Source: Paenibacillus sp. yr247 (GTDB lineage: Bacteria; Bacillota; Bacilli; Paenibacillales; NBRC-103111). From it: a stretch of 64,000 nucleotides of DNA. Position numbers and translations under genes: made by a program. Numbering within the stretch: the first letter of the stretch is position 1; every line of letters begins with the position of its first letter. Below, one piece after another: positions 1 to 7,308 of this stretch. Location: positions 62,001-126,000 of the forward strand of contig NZ_FNIF01000011.1 in NCBI RefSeq assembly GCF_900103825.1. The letters run 5' to 3'. The notes under the pieces were generated by a model. The model worked only from the letters and a program-made list of their open reading frames with translations, did not search any database and was not told where the DNA came from.

Positions 1-2
1 AT

Positions 3-878
3 TTTCAAATGCAAATCACCAATGAGGCCAACGATGCGGTACTAGATACTGGGCAGTTCTACCAAGGGACTACTTCAAACTTGGGCAGCTGGAAGAGCAA
101 CCAGGATCTCCCAGCTGGTCAAAAACTCCGAGTCAGAGTTAGGGTGTTCGATGGGGTTGCATGGTCAGATTATTCAGCGCAAACTTGGTTTTATATCAAT
201 CGAGCACCAGTAGCCGAATTTGATTGGTCTCCGAAGCCGGTTTGGGAGGGCGATGTGGTTCAAACCACCAATACCTCCTTCGACCCTGATGGCGATATAT
301 TATCCTATCAGTGGAAGGTTGAGCAACCAAATGGGGCGATAATGAATTTTTCTTCCAAGGATATTTCGCATCAATTCCTAAAACCTGGTGTTTATAAAGT
401 GACGCTAACCGTGTCCGATGGACTTCTTCCAAATACCACTGTAAAAATGATTGCAGCCATCCCCTTGACGATTCAGTCTGACGTGACATATACAGATAAT
501 TGGCTGCTTTTACATGAAAAAAGTGGCCACCGAACGGTGACCGTACCTAAGGATTTCTACTCCGGTGAAATTTTCGTTGTTTCTAGTAAAAGCTCACCTG
601 CCCCTGTAGATGAAGTAACGGCATGGATCGATACAACCGGTTTAGATGGGCATTCGATTTATGTGTCCGAACGATTAGTGGCAGCAGGAGATGCTGCTTC
701 GTTTAATGGGAAACTTTTTGATGCTAAATTCCAGTCATTTACGGAGGGCTTGCCTCAAGGCTTGCAAACCATTCACTTTCAAATACGTTACCGCAATGGT
801 GTTGTGAAAACGGAGGATATTCCAGTCCAAATCATCGGCAATGTCAATAAATCAGTCGGTGTTCATCGGGTTCAATAA
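3..878 (+). CDS. PKD-domain extracellular protein, C-terminal part
   Basis: The frame is open at the left edge, so the gene begins upstream and only about 291 C-terminal residues are present. A PKD-type immunoglobulin-like domain lies about 65 to 145 residues in: the run begins with RAPVAEFDWSP, then has the FDPDGD turn typical of PKD domains, and ends with YKVTLTVSDG. It is preceded by a fibronectin/PKD-like edge (LRVRVRVFDG, then WSDYSAQTWFYIN). Such domains occur in large secreted or wall-associated proteins of Paenibacillus, often next to carbohydrate-binding or catalytic modules, none of which is visible here. The last 130 residues are beta-rich and not recognised. A strong hairpin terminator follows the stop. 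The overall function cannot be told from this fragment. Confidence 0.8.
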   Translation, partial: FQMQITNEANDAVLDTGQFYQGTTSNLGSWKSNQDLPAGQKLRVRVRVFDGVAWSDYSAQTWFYINRAPVAEFDWSPKPVWEGDVVQTTNTSFDPDGDILSYQWKVEQPNGAIMNFSSKDISHQFLKPGVYKVTLTVSDGLLPNTTVKMIAAIPLTIQSDVTYTDNWLLLHEKSGHRTVTVPKDFYSGEIFVVSSKSSPAPVDEVTAWIDTTGLDGHSIYVSERLVAAGDAASFNGKLFDAKFQSFTEGLPQGLQTIHFQIRYRNGVVKTEDIPVQIIGNVNKSVGVHRVQ

Positions 879-880
879 AG

Positions 881-913
881 AAAGGCGGTTATCTTCGGAT
901 AACTGTCTTTTTT
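881..913 (+). terminator. Rho-independent terminator after the PKD-domain gene
   Basis: The hairpin has the core GTTATC-TTCG-GATAAC (888-903), extended outward by G-U and Watson-Crick pairs to about 13 bp, and is followed by a run of T. The UUCG tetraloop makes it very stable. It sits just after the stop codon at 878. Confidence 0.85.
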
Positions 914-993
914 ATGTAAAAACGGTGAATACAAGGTTGTCCTATGGTACAATAGGTCGATAAAAAGGTGAAACACAAGGGAGAGCGAAAACC

Positions 994-1794
994 TTGAAAT
1001 ATCGATTAATAGCACTAGATGTAGACGGAACGCTTTTAAATGATCAGCATGAATTATCCGAGCAGACGATAGAAACCATTCAGGAGGTACACGACCAAGG
1101 GTGTCATATCGTGCTATGTACCGGAAGAGCTCCTAGCAGTACGCTGCCCATTCTTCAACAGCTCGGGCTGGAAGGAACGATGATTACGCACAATGGGGCG
1201 GCAACGGTTCATGCAGATGAACGGGGGCAGACGTTAGTTAATGAGTTTGCTTTTACGCTTCCAGAAATTGGACCGATGTTGGATTATGTACGTAGAGAGG
1301 GCATTCATTTCGATGTATGTACCTCATTTAACATGTACATTGAACGGGTTGGTGAGTACGAAAAGCAGATGTACAAGAAGTTTCTGGTCAACCCAAAACT
1401 CGTAACAGATGTATCAGAGCTTGGGCTGCCAATTGTCAAATTTACACTTTTTAGCCAGCCTGAGGTGCTGGATCGTGTTCAGACGGAATGGGAAGAGCAC
1501 AAATTAGTTGGTCATTTGCGTATGATTCGCAGTGGCGATTTGTTTATTGATGTGATGAGCGCAAAGGCCAATAAAGGCAATGCTTTGAAAGCTTTGGCCG
1601 CATCTTTAGAGATTGATCCAAGTGAGATAATGGCTATCGGAAATTATTATAATGATCTGGAAATGATGGCATTCGCAGGGCTCGGTATCGCTGTAGCGAA
1701 CTCACCGGAAGGCGTTAAAGAAGCCGCGGACGCTATCACCTCTTCTAATAATGATGAAGGTGTGCATGAAGCCCTAGTAAAGTACTGTTTATAA
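994..1794 (+). CDS. Cof-type HAD-IIB family phosphatase
   Basis: This is a 266-residue cytosolic phosphatase of the haloacid dehalogenase superfamily, Cof/YidA-like subfamily (HAD-IIB), whose members hydrolyse sugar phosphates or other small phosphate esters. Motif I is LDVDGTLL (residues 7-14, with the nucleophile and acid/base Asp pair). Motif II is the Thr in VLCTGR, motif III the Lys in AKANKGNAL, and motif IV the Asp pair around GNYYNDLEMM. The usual second Asp of motif IV is replaced by the GNYYND form where family members more often have GDxxND, which is worth noting. The start is a TTG with AAGGGAG placed 8 to 15 bases upstream. A probable extended -10 element (TGGTACAAT, 945-953) precedes it. 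The length is normal for the family; the substrate is unknown. Confidence 0.9.
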   Translation: MKYRLIALDVDGTLLNDQHELSEQTIETIQEVHDQGCHIVLCTGRAPSSTLPILQQLGLEGTMITHNGAATVHADERGQTLVNEFAFTLPEIGPMLDYVRREGIHFDVCTSFNMYIERVGEYEKQMYKKFLVNPKLVTDVSELGLPIVKFTLFSQPEVLDRVQTEWEEHKLVGHLRMIRSGDLFIDVMSAKANKGNALKALAASLEIDPSEIMAIGNYYNDLEMMAFAGLGIAVANSPEGVKEAADAITSSNNDEGVHEALVKYCL

Positions 1795-1808
1795 TATAAA
1801 ATTTCGAT

Positions 1809-1835
1809 AAAATCCTCAGTTTTTGAGGATTTTTG
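1809..1835 (+). terminator. Rho-independent terminator after the HAD phosphatase
   Basis: A perfect 10-bp stem (AAAATCCTCA paired with TGAGGATTTT) has a short T-rich loop and is followed by T residues, 15 bases after the stop at 1794. Confidence 0.9.
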
Positions 1836-1905
1836 TCGTTTCAGGGGTTCTTCCTAATAATTGGCTATGGTAGAATGAGGAAAGAAAATTCATAACGGTG
1901 GTGTA

Positions 1906-3426
1906 ATGATGGGGAATGGGAAGAAAGCTTTTAGTAAAAAAGAGAAAATAATAGGAGCAATTGTTATTACGGCGATGTTGGCTCTGCCTTTTATAGTTGC
2001 TCCTGTGCAGCAGGGGTATGCATCAAATACTGAATTTCCTACATCTACTCCTACTCCTACTCTTACATCTATTCCTATATCTACGCCAGTGGAAAAAATA
2101 CAGACCATTGTTGTACCTTTGAACGGGACGAAATATATTGACTTAAATGCAATATATAACTCCAAAAATATGTATGTCACACCGGATAAAGATAATGGGA
2201 ATGTTGCGAATGGCCATATCTTGGCGGGGAGTGAAGGGATTTTAGAAATAAAAGGAGGTTTAGTAGGCAAGGCGACTTTTACTGTTTCTGGAATAAGGTA
2301 TGAACCATCTTATTCGCAAATAACAGACACTTTTGAAGTCATCGTAATTCCTAATAAAGGAAATGCCGATGAATTTAAGTTTGATATTTCGAATGTTGTT
2401 AATCTTATGAAAGAATTTACACAATTTCAGACCGTTGATCAAGTACAAGGATTGCTTAGCAATGTCGATCCTAAAACAGTAATGAATATAAGTCCATTTA
2501 ACCATGAGCCTTCTAATTCAGCTCCTTACCCTAAAATAACCACTTCTAAAATTGTGGGAACAGTACAAAACGTTATTCCAAGTTGGAAAATTGCAGATCA
2601 AATTAATCATTTCTTTAATGATGATAATGACGATATTTTGCATGTATATTTTCTTGGTAATAGCACCGAGAATATGCAAATCAACACAACAGAAGATGGC
2701 AGTGTAGAATTAATGCCACTAAGATCAGGTGATTTTGACTTAGATGTTCTTGTTGCAGATCACAGTGGGGGAATGGCGAAGGGGAAGATCCCATTTCATA
2801 TCAACAATATTGAGACTTTTTACTTAGATACTGGAACTTCTATTACCGTAGATTTATCTAACTATTTCTCATTTATAAATGCTAATACCAATTTTAATCT
2901 TATTGGAGCCTCAGATTATGTGACTATTTCAGGTACTAAAGTTACGTTTACTCCAACTCCTGATACTTTGACTAAGACTTATACGATATCAGCCGTTAAT
3001 GGAGATAACAGAGAAGATCGTAAATTTAGGGTTACTCTTAAGGATGGTTTAGTGAATAGAAGTTTGATCTTAGGAAGTCAATTAAACTTGAATTTGCAAA
3101 GTTTGTTAGTACCTTTTACCGGTTCTTCTGTTACCTATTCGGTGTATTTAAACAGTGCATCGGTCACAGGACTAACTTATGGTATTGATCATACAAATTC
3201 ATTGTATTTAAGTTCGGAATTTACTACAGAAACGAATAATCCGATAGACCTCACGATTACAGCTAAAGATGAAACGAATCATGTAACAATTAAAGATAAA
3301 TTGCAAGTAAGTGTGATTCCAATGTCTAAAACTGAATCAAATCGTGGGTTTAAAGTTGCGCAATTATTTACAAATGAAAACGAATGGACAGATGCTGTTG
3401 TGAGTTCTTCGCCAAGACTTAAATGA
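1906..3426 (+). CDS. AT-rich secreted protein of unknown function
   Basis: This 506-residue protein is predicted to be exported. The N-terminus has several Lys residues, then a hydrophobic run (IIGAIVITAMLALPFIVA, about residues 16-33) and a small-residue end (QQGYAS) that could be a signal peptidase site. A Thr/Pro spacer (about residues 44-60) follows. The rest is beta-strand-rich and reminiscent of bacterial Ig-like or cadherin-like modules, with an acidic loop FFNDDNDD near residue 235. I recognise no family. Base composition is clearly lower in G+C than the neighbours: a hand count gives 20 of 60 G+C at 2881-2940 against 35 of 60 at 1141-1200 in the gene before. This suggests acquired DNA. 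The ATG has only a weak RBS (GGTGGTGTA). A possible extended -10 lies at 1871-1876 (TAGAAT, preceded by TGG). Confidence 0.75.
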   Translation: MMGNGKKAFSKKEKIIGAIVITAMLALPFIVAPVQQGYASNTEFPTSTPTPTLTSIPISTPVEKIQTIVVPLNGTKYIDLNAIYNSKNMYVTPDKDNGNVANGHILAGSEGILEIKGGLVGKATFTVSGIRYEPSYSQITDTFEVIVIPNKGNADEFKFDISNVVNLMKEFTQFQTVDQVQGLLSNVDPKTVMNISPFNHEPSNSAPYPKITTSKIVGTVQNVIPSWKIADQINHFFNDDNDDILHVYFLGNSTENMQINTTEDGSVELMPLRSGDFDLDVLVADHSGGMAKGKIPFHINNIETFYLDTGTSITVDLSNYFSFINANTNFNLIGASDYVTISGTKVTFTPTPDTLTKTYTISAVNGDNREDRKFRVTLKDGLVNRSLILGSQLNLNLQSLLVPFTGSSVTYSVYLNSASVTGLTYGIDHTNSLYLSSEFTTETNNPIDLTITAKDETNHVTIKDKLQVSVIPMSKTESNRGFKVAQLFTNENEWTDAVVSSSPRLK

Positions 3427-3441
3427 ATCTTAGTAAATAAT

Positions 3442-3493
3442 AAAGGGACGGTTCCGCTGTCATGTGCTATGACACTGGGAACCGTCCCTTTTG
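3442..3493. terminator. Long bidirectional hairpin containing GGGACGGTTCC
   Basis: The outer 14-bp stem AAAGGGACGGTTCC (3442-3455) pairs exactly with GGAACCGTCCCTTT (3478-3491). Inside is a second stem, GTCAT paired with ATGAC. A T run on either side lets it terminate both the 1906-3426 gene and the small reverse gene at 3526-3615. The GGGACGGTTCC core resembles a dispersed repeat, as discussed in the findings. Confidence 0.75.
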
Positions 3494-3525
3494 CATGTCA
3501 CCATTTGCTTGGGAGATTGTTAGGA

Positions 3526-3615
3526 TTACAGAAGAAAAGAACGAGTGATGATAACCAACAAAATGTAAAGTACCAGTATTGCACCAACGGACGAATATGC
3601 TCCTACAGCGGACAT
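3526..3615 (-). CDS. YjcZ-like small sporulation protein (29 aa)
   Basis: Too short for normal gene callers, this reverse frame encodes 29 residues that start with MSAVGAYSSVG, followed by a single hydrophobic helix (AILVLYILLVII) and end in TRSFLL. The layout (Gly/Ser/Tyr N-terminus, one helix, short tail) is that of the YjcZ/small sporulation membrane peptides of Bacillales, made in the mother cell and usually 25 to 35 residues long. A strong RBS, AGGGGAGGG (3625-3633 on the complementary strand), lies about 9 bases before the ATG. Farther upstream is CATATGCTA (3647-3655, reverse), which matches the CATANNNTA -10 of the mother-cell factors sigma E/K. The bidirectional hairpin at 3442-3493 terminates it. 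The family call rests on pattern, not on a search. Confidence 0.75.
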   Translation of the reverse strand: MSAVGAYSSVGAILVLYILLVIITRSFLL

Positions 3616-3646
3616 GTATAAATCCCTCCCCTTTAACACTGTAGGA

Positions 3647-3672
3647 TAGCATATGAAATTATAGTCAGATGT
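3647..3672 (-). promoter_or_regulatory. Candidate sigma K/E promoter of the YjcZ-like gene
   Basis: On the reverse strand CATATGCTA (3647-3655) fits the CATANNNTA -10 of mother-cell sporulation sigma factors. AC dinucleotides 15 to 17 bases upstream fit the loose -35 of sigma K. It is correctly placed 32 bases before the start codon. Confidence 0.45.
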
Positions 3673-3765
3673 GTATAGACGTTTACCCTGAATACTCATA
3701 TATTGGACGATGTTGGGACAAGCTACAGAAGAATCATAAGAACTGTAGAGGAGGCGAATAAAGTC

Positions 3766-4845
3766 GTGGCCGATATTATGCTTAGACCCGACCTGAAAAC
3801 AGCAGGCGGCGAAGTCTGCGATATTATGTATAATGGGGAATTTGTCGGTACGTTAACGCTAGTCTACAGGGAATCGGATCGACTCAAAGGCTCGATCCAT
3901 CTGGAGCAGCAGTCCATTACGATCGTGGACAAGAAGAAGGTTTATCAATTCGTCCAGGAGTACGTTCAGAATGTCAATGATGCACTAGGCATCAAGGAGT
4001 GTGAGGTATTAGTTAGTTATAGTGATTATGATTTCGTTATCTCGACTGACCATGCCTTACAAACAGCAATGCTCGAAGAGGACTTGATGTCGGATGCCCA
4101 CGACCATGACGATGAAGTCGATTATGAGTGGGAGAGTGATGAAACCCGATTCGATGATATCGACGCAGATAGTGGACCTGAGCGTATGGATATGATTCAG
4201 GAACGTAAGAATCAACGGGGCTATGAGCTTGTCATTGTAGGGGAAAATAGAAACCGAGTGGAGTATCATGTATATGATAAAGACTCGGAATTGGTTGCAG
4301 AAGTTGCTATTGATATGTACGGTTCCGATGTGATTGGGGAAATAATGTGGCAATTTGATCCTTTTGATGAAGAAATGGATATGGTGACTGAGCTCGTAGT
4401 CGCAGATTTCAATGAGGATGAAACGGACACGTTCATTTTCAATATGATCTATAATGGCGAAACAATTGATACGGTTGAATTAACACATATTGATTTATTA
4501 GATTTGGTTGATGACATAAAGTCAGATGTGATGATGCCTCCTGATCAAGAGGATTACACAATTATTTTGGCGAGGGATGACGGAGATACACTGACTTATG
4601 AAATTTACCAGCAATCCTATGGTGGCTTACCAATTGGTACCGCAACGGTGGATATCAGTTCACGTCAGCTAACGGGCTTTATTGATTTTCGTGAGCCGGG
4701 AGATTCGGATGATCGAGAGCTTATAGCATCATTACTGCTTGAAGAATTGGATAAAGAAAAAGAGTATGAAACTTTCAATGTATCCATGCTGTATCGAAAT
4801 AAACTAATTGACGAAATTTGGTTCGAAACGGATCAATTTCATTGA
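3766..4845 (+). CDS. Acidic protein with three internal repeats, unknown function
   Basis: Predicted to be cytosolic (no signal or membrane segment), very acidic and about 359 residues long. I chose the GTG at 3766 because GAGGAGG (3748-3754) lies 11 bases upstream; the frame is open back to a TTG at 3703, which has no ribosome binding site. The protein seems to be built from about three copies of one module that each end in a similar beta hairpin: IMYNGEFVGTLTL, MIYNGETIDTVEL and MLYRNKLIDEIWF. Between them lie helix-rich acidic linkers, including a DDEVDYEWESDE stretch. I do not recognise the family. It stands alone: a sporulation peptide precedes it on the other strand and a convergent nitroreductase follows, with a shared terminator. 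Confidence 0.8.
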   Translation: MADIMLRPDLKTAGGEVCDIMYNGEFVGTLTLVYRESDRLKGSIHLEQQSITIVDKKKVYQFVQEYVQNVNDALGIKECEVLVSYSDYDFVISTDHALQTAMLEEDLMSDAHDHDDEVDYEWESDETRFDDIDADSGPERMDMIQERKNQRGYELVIVGENRNRVEYHVYDKDSELVAEVAIDMYGSDVIGEIMWQFDPFDEEMDMVTELVVADFNEDETDTFIFNMIYNGETIDTVELTHIDLLDLVDDIKSDVMMPPDQEDYTIILARDDGDTLTYEIYQQSYGGLPIGTATVDISSRQLTGFIDFREPGDSDDRELIASLLLEELDKEKEYETFNVSMLYRNKLIDEIWFETDQFH

Positions 4846-4856
4846 ACTAAAACAAT

Positions 4857-4904
4857 AAAAAAAGGCATGAACTCCCATATACTTATGGAAGCCATGCCTT
4901 TTCC
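4857..4904. terminator. Bidirectional terminator between convergent genes
   Basis: The stem AAAGGCATG (4861-4869) pairs with CATGCCTTT (4893-4901). An A run lies before it and a T run after it, so it serves both the repeat protein gene (+) and the nitroreductase gene (-). Confidence 0.85.
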
Positions 4905-4910
4905 TGTTCG

Positions 4911-5540
4911 TTAAAAGGAGTTGGAAACGGTGATTTGATCTAAGGGTAGACGACCTCCAGATCTGGCAGGAGCAGCAGCCAAACCTACGCTAATCAGCAT
5001 AACAGGCACAAAACGTGCAGGAACGTTGAAAGCTTCAACGAATTTGCCAGCATCGTAACCACCCATAGGGCAAGTGTCGTAGCCAAGTGCTTTAGCTGCA
5101 ATCATGAGCTGCATAGCAGCTAGGGAAGCGTTACGAATAGCTTCGTCACGAGCAACTTGCGGGTTTTGATAAGCCCCTTCGATTTGAGCGATAAGATTGT
5201 CTTTCAATTCTTTCGGTATGAAGCCAGCTTCTACAGCCGGACCAAAAACGAGTTCAGCATTTTTGTTAGCTTCAAGATCGCCTAAAATAGCGATAACAAC
5301 GGAGCTTTCTATGATTTGCTTTTGTCCATATGCGATAGGAAGCAATTTCTCTTTTTGAGCTTGATCGTCAATAACGAGAAGCTTCCAGTGTTGAAGATTC
5401 CATGAGGATGGAGCTTGTGATGTAGATTTCAACAGCTGCTCTAGATCAGCTTTCGGCATTTTATGCCCTGTTTGATATTGCTTCACGGAATGACGGTCTT
5501 GCAAAACTTTTAAAACATCGGATTGTACTTGTGTGCTCAT
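4911..5540 (-). CDS. Nitroreductase family protein
   Basis: This 209-residue FMN-dependent NAD(P)H oxidoreductase belongs to the nitroreductase superfamily and resembles Bacillus YdgI/YodC. The N-terminal RHSVKQYQ run binds the FMN phosphate. APSSWNLQHWKLLVI carries the conserved Ser-x-x-Asn-x-Gln FMN contact. MIAAKALGYDTCPMGGYD is the second FMN-binding region of this family. The C-terminal GGRLPLDQI is typical too. Members reduce quinones, nitro compounds or enones, often as part of a stress response. An AGGAGG-type RBS precedes the ATG, and a good sigma A promoter with a pair of CTGTAAACA direct repeats lies upstream. It is transcribed alone. The physiological substrate is not known. Confidence 0.9.
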   Translation of the reverse strand: MSTQVQSDVLKVLQDRHSVKQYQTGHKMPKADLEQLLKSTSQAPSSWNLQHWKLLVIDDQAQKEKLLPIAYGQKQIIESSVVIAILGDLEANKNAELVFGPAVEAGFIPKELKDNLIAQIEGAYQNPQVARDEAIRNASLAAMQLMIAAKALGYDTCPMGGYDAGKFVEAFNVPARFVPVMLISVGLAAAPARSGGRLPLDQITVSNSF

Positions 5541-5664
5541 TAGGTTTTCCTCCAGGATAATAATAAATTCTCTTTAGTGTGTTTCTGTTGCTGAAAAACA
5601 TTCAATAAAATATTGGGGGAAGTGTCTCGAACTGTAAACAACTAAACATTAACACTTTACTGTA

Positions 5665-5693
5665 AACATAAATGTTATAGTTATTGTTGTCAA
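5665..5693 (-). promoter_or_regulatory. Sigma A promoter of the nitroreductase gene
   Basis: On the reverse strand there is a perfect -35 TTGACA (5688-5693), a 17-base spacer and -10 TATGTT (5665-5670). Two direct copies of CTGTAAACA (5632-5640 and 5660-5668 on the + strand) overlap and follow the -10 region, and could be a repressor site. Confidence 0.7.
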
Positions 5694-5754
5694 GATAGTC
5701 TTCCGCGATGTCGTAAAATGTTGGATAATGGAAGCAAGAAAGGGGATGTTCCTC

Positions 5755-6036
5755 TTGAAAATGACGCAAAAAGAGCTGAGTCACCTTATTTTCTTGTCAG
5801 AGGTTGTCCTGACCGGGAAAAAGAAGAGCCTTATGGATGAGACACTACAATGCTTGCTTTATATCGTAAAATCGGTTGAAGAAGTAGAGCTTCCAGATAC
5901 CGTTGTCGATCAAATTGAAAGTCTTACGGCTTTAATTGAATCGGATTTACGGAATGAGAACGAACGGATTCAGGAAATCCGCGGTCATTTGGACTGGTCA
6001 CAGAAGGGAAGACGGAATCCGGCGGATAGATTGTGA
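5755..6036 (+). CDS. Small helical protein of unknown function
   Basis: About 93 residues, probably a cytosolic all-helical protein (MKMTQKELSHLIFL, then SEVVLTGKKK, then an acidic helix ending in NERIQEIRGHL). I prefer the TTG at 5755, because AAGAAAGGGG (5735-5744) lies 10 bases before it; an in-frame ATG at 5728 lies upstream of that site and lacks one. No family is recognised. The gene is immediately upstream of the queuosine genes, and the promoter of queD overlaps its stop codon, so it may be read through into that operon without being part of the pathway. Confidence 0.65.
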   Translation: MKMTQKELSHLIFLSEVVLTGKKKSLMDETLQCLLYIVKSVEEVELPDTVVDQIESLTALIESDLRNENERIQEIRGHLDWSQKGRRNPADRL

Positions 6037-6060
6037 GAAATGGTCTCCTCATGATATAAT
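6031..6060 (+). promoter_or_regulatory. Promoter of the queDEC operon
   Basis: TTGTGA (6031-6036), an 18-base spacer and a perfect TATAAT (6055-6060) precede queD. The -35 element overlaps the stop codon of the preceding small gene. I looked for a preQ1 riboswitch in the short leader and saw none. Confidence 0.7.
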
Positions 6061-6099
6061 GTAAAGTACTGTTTTTTTTCATAATATGAGGTGATAGAT

Positions 6100-6573
6100 A
6101 TGAGCTATGAAATCCCCAGAGATGTGCAAATGTTGGGGCGTGACATCCAAGAGAACCAATTAAAATATCATCACAAATCCGTTTTGATTTCCAAAGAGTT
6201 TACGTTTGACAGTGCGCATCATTTGCATTGTTATGAGGGGAAATGTAAAAGTCTGCACGGCCATACCTATAAGCTGCAAGTTATTATGCGCGGTAAAGTG
6301 GATAGCCGGGGGATCGCTATAGATTTTGGGGATATTAAACGTATTGCGAAGGAACGTGTGATTGATCGGTTAGATCATAAATATTTGAATGATGTGCTGC
6401 CGGCTATGAATACTACCGCTGAAAATATGGTCGTTTGGATGTATGAGGAGATTCATCAAGCCCTCCTTGAGGAGCAGCTATTTCCTGCGATTGTGCTGGA
6501 AGAAATCCGGCTGTGGGAGACGCCGACCAGCTACGCGGCGATTACACGCTCGATGATGGAGGAGGAGGTATAA
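6100..6573 (+). CDS. queD: 6-carboxy-5,6,7,8-tetrahydropterin synthase QueD
   Basis: QueD turns 7,8-dihydroneopterin triphosphate into 6-carboxytetrahydropterin, the second step from GTP towards preQ0 and queuosine. Zinc-binding His residues are visible in FDSAHHLHC and in LHGHTYKL, with the catalytic Cys in the C-K-S-L-H-G-H segment. A catalytic His/Asp pair is in RLDHKYLND, and the substrate-binding Glu lies near the C-terminal LEEIRLWETP. The length (157 aa) is right for the family, with a 15-residue N-terminal extension common in Bacillales. I chose the ATG at 6100, since GAGGTGAT is its RBS; an in-frame GTG at 6091 is inside that RBS. The stop overlaps the queE start (TAATG), showing translational coupling. 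Confidence 0.95.
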   Translation: MSYEIPRDVQMLGRDIQENQLKYHHKSVLISKEFTFDSAHHLHCYEGKCKSLHGHTYKLQVIMRGKVDSRGIAIDFGDIKRIAKERVIDRLDHKYLNDVLPAMNTTAENMVVWMYEEIHQALLEEQLFPAIVLEEIRLWETPTSYAAITRSMMEEEV

Positions 6574-7253
6574 TGCGAGATATCCGCATTCCGATGGTCG
6601 AGATCTTCGAGACGGTTGAAGGCGAAGGAACCCGCGCTGGGTTCCCGACAGTCTTCGTCCGTCTTTTTGGTTGCAACCTGCGCTGTACCTGGTGTGACAC
6701 CAAGTACAGTTACCCGCCCGCGGAAGCGGAGAACGTCATGACCATTGCTGAAATTATCAGCAAGGTCAGTTCGTTCCGCTCCCGGCATATTTGCCTTACC
6801 GGCGGCGAGCCGCTCCTGTACGGGGAGAAGTCGCTCGCTCTGATCGACGCGCTCGCAGAACTTGAGCAGGTCGATGACCTGCATATCGAGACGAATGGCG
6901 CGATCGATCTTGCATTGTTTCTGGAGCGGATCGCATCACCGAAGGTGAGATACATCATGGACTTTAAGCTGCCCGACTCTGGCGAGATGGAGCAGATGAT
7001 TGTCAGCAACCTCGCCCTGCTGCGCGAGCAGGACGAGTTGAAGTTCGTTATCGGCAGCGAGCACGACTTCCGCACCGCGGTGGAAGTGCTTGAGCAGCAT
7101 CCGACAAAGGCGCTGCCAATGTTTAGCCCGGTGTGGGAGACCATGCCGCCGCGCAAGCTTGTCGAGCTTATGCTTGACGCAGGTTTGTCCAAGGTGAAGC
7201 TCAACATGCAGCTGCACAAGATTATTTGGGATCCGGCGATGCGCGGTGTTTAA
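6573..7253 (+). CDS. queE: 7-carboxy-7-deazaguanine synthase QueE
   Basis: This radical SAM enzyme contracts the ring of 6-carboxytetrahydropterin to 7-carboxy-7-deazaguanine in queuosine precursor synthesis. The cluster motif is GCNLRCTWCDTKYSY (C-x3-C-x2-C), preceded by the N-terminal FETVEGEGTRAGFP signature and followed by the glycine-rich SAM contact LTGGEPL. The length (226 aa) is normal. The ATG overlaps the queD stop by one base and has GGAGGAGG just upstream. Base composition is unusual: most of the gene is markedly more G+C-rich than queD and queC on either side (40 of 60 at 6781-6840). That suggests a different history or a recombined segment. Confidence 0.95.
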   Translation: MRDIRIPMVEIFETVEGEGTRAGFPTVFVRLFGCNLRCTWCDTKYSYPPAEAENVMTIAEIISKVSSFRSRHICLTGGEPLLYGEKSLALIDALAELEQVDDLHIETNGAIDLALFLERIASPKVRYIMDFKLPDSGEMEQMIVSNLALLREQDELKFVIGSEHDFRTAVEVLEQHPTKALPMFSPVWETMPPRKLVELMLDAGLSKVKLNMQLHKIIWDPAMRGV

Positions 7254-7308
7254 TCGTGGGTTAGCCGTGGTATCCCTTTTTTTACAACCATAAAAAAGAG
7301 GTGGCAAT

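Noticed and set aside
1890..2505. Reverse frames opposite the AT-rich secreted protein gene
   Set aside because: No ribosome sites and no recognisable domains; the forward frame has a signal peptide and full length.
3703..3765. Longer N-terminus of the repeat protein from a TTG at 3703
   Set aside because: No ribosome site precedes the TTG, while GAGGAGG precedes the GTG at 3766.
6037..6099. preQ1 riboswitch in front of queD
   Set aside because: The short leader has no preQ1-I type hairpin with a C-rich loop and A-rich tail; a covariance-model search would decide.
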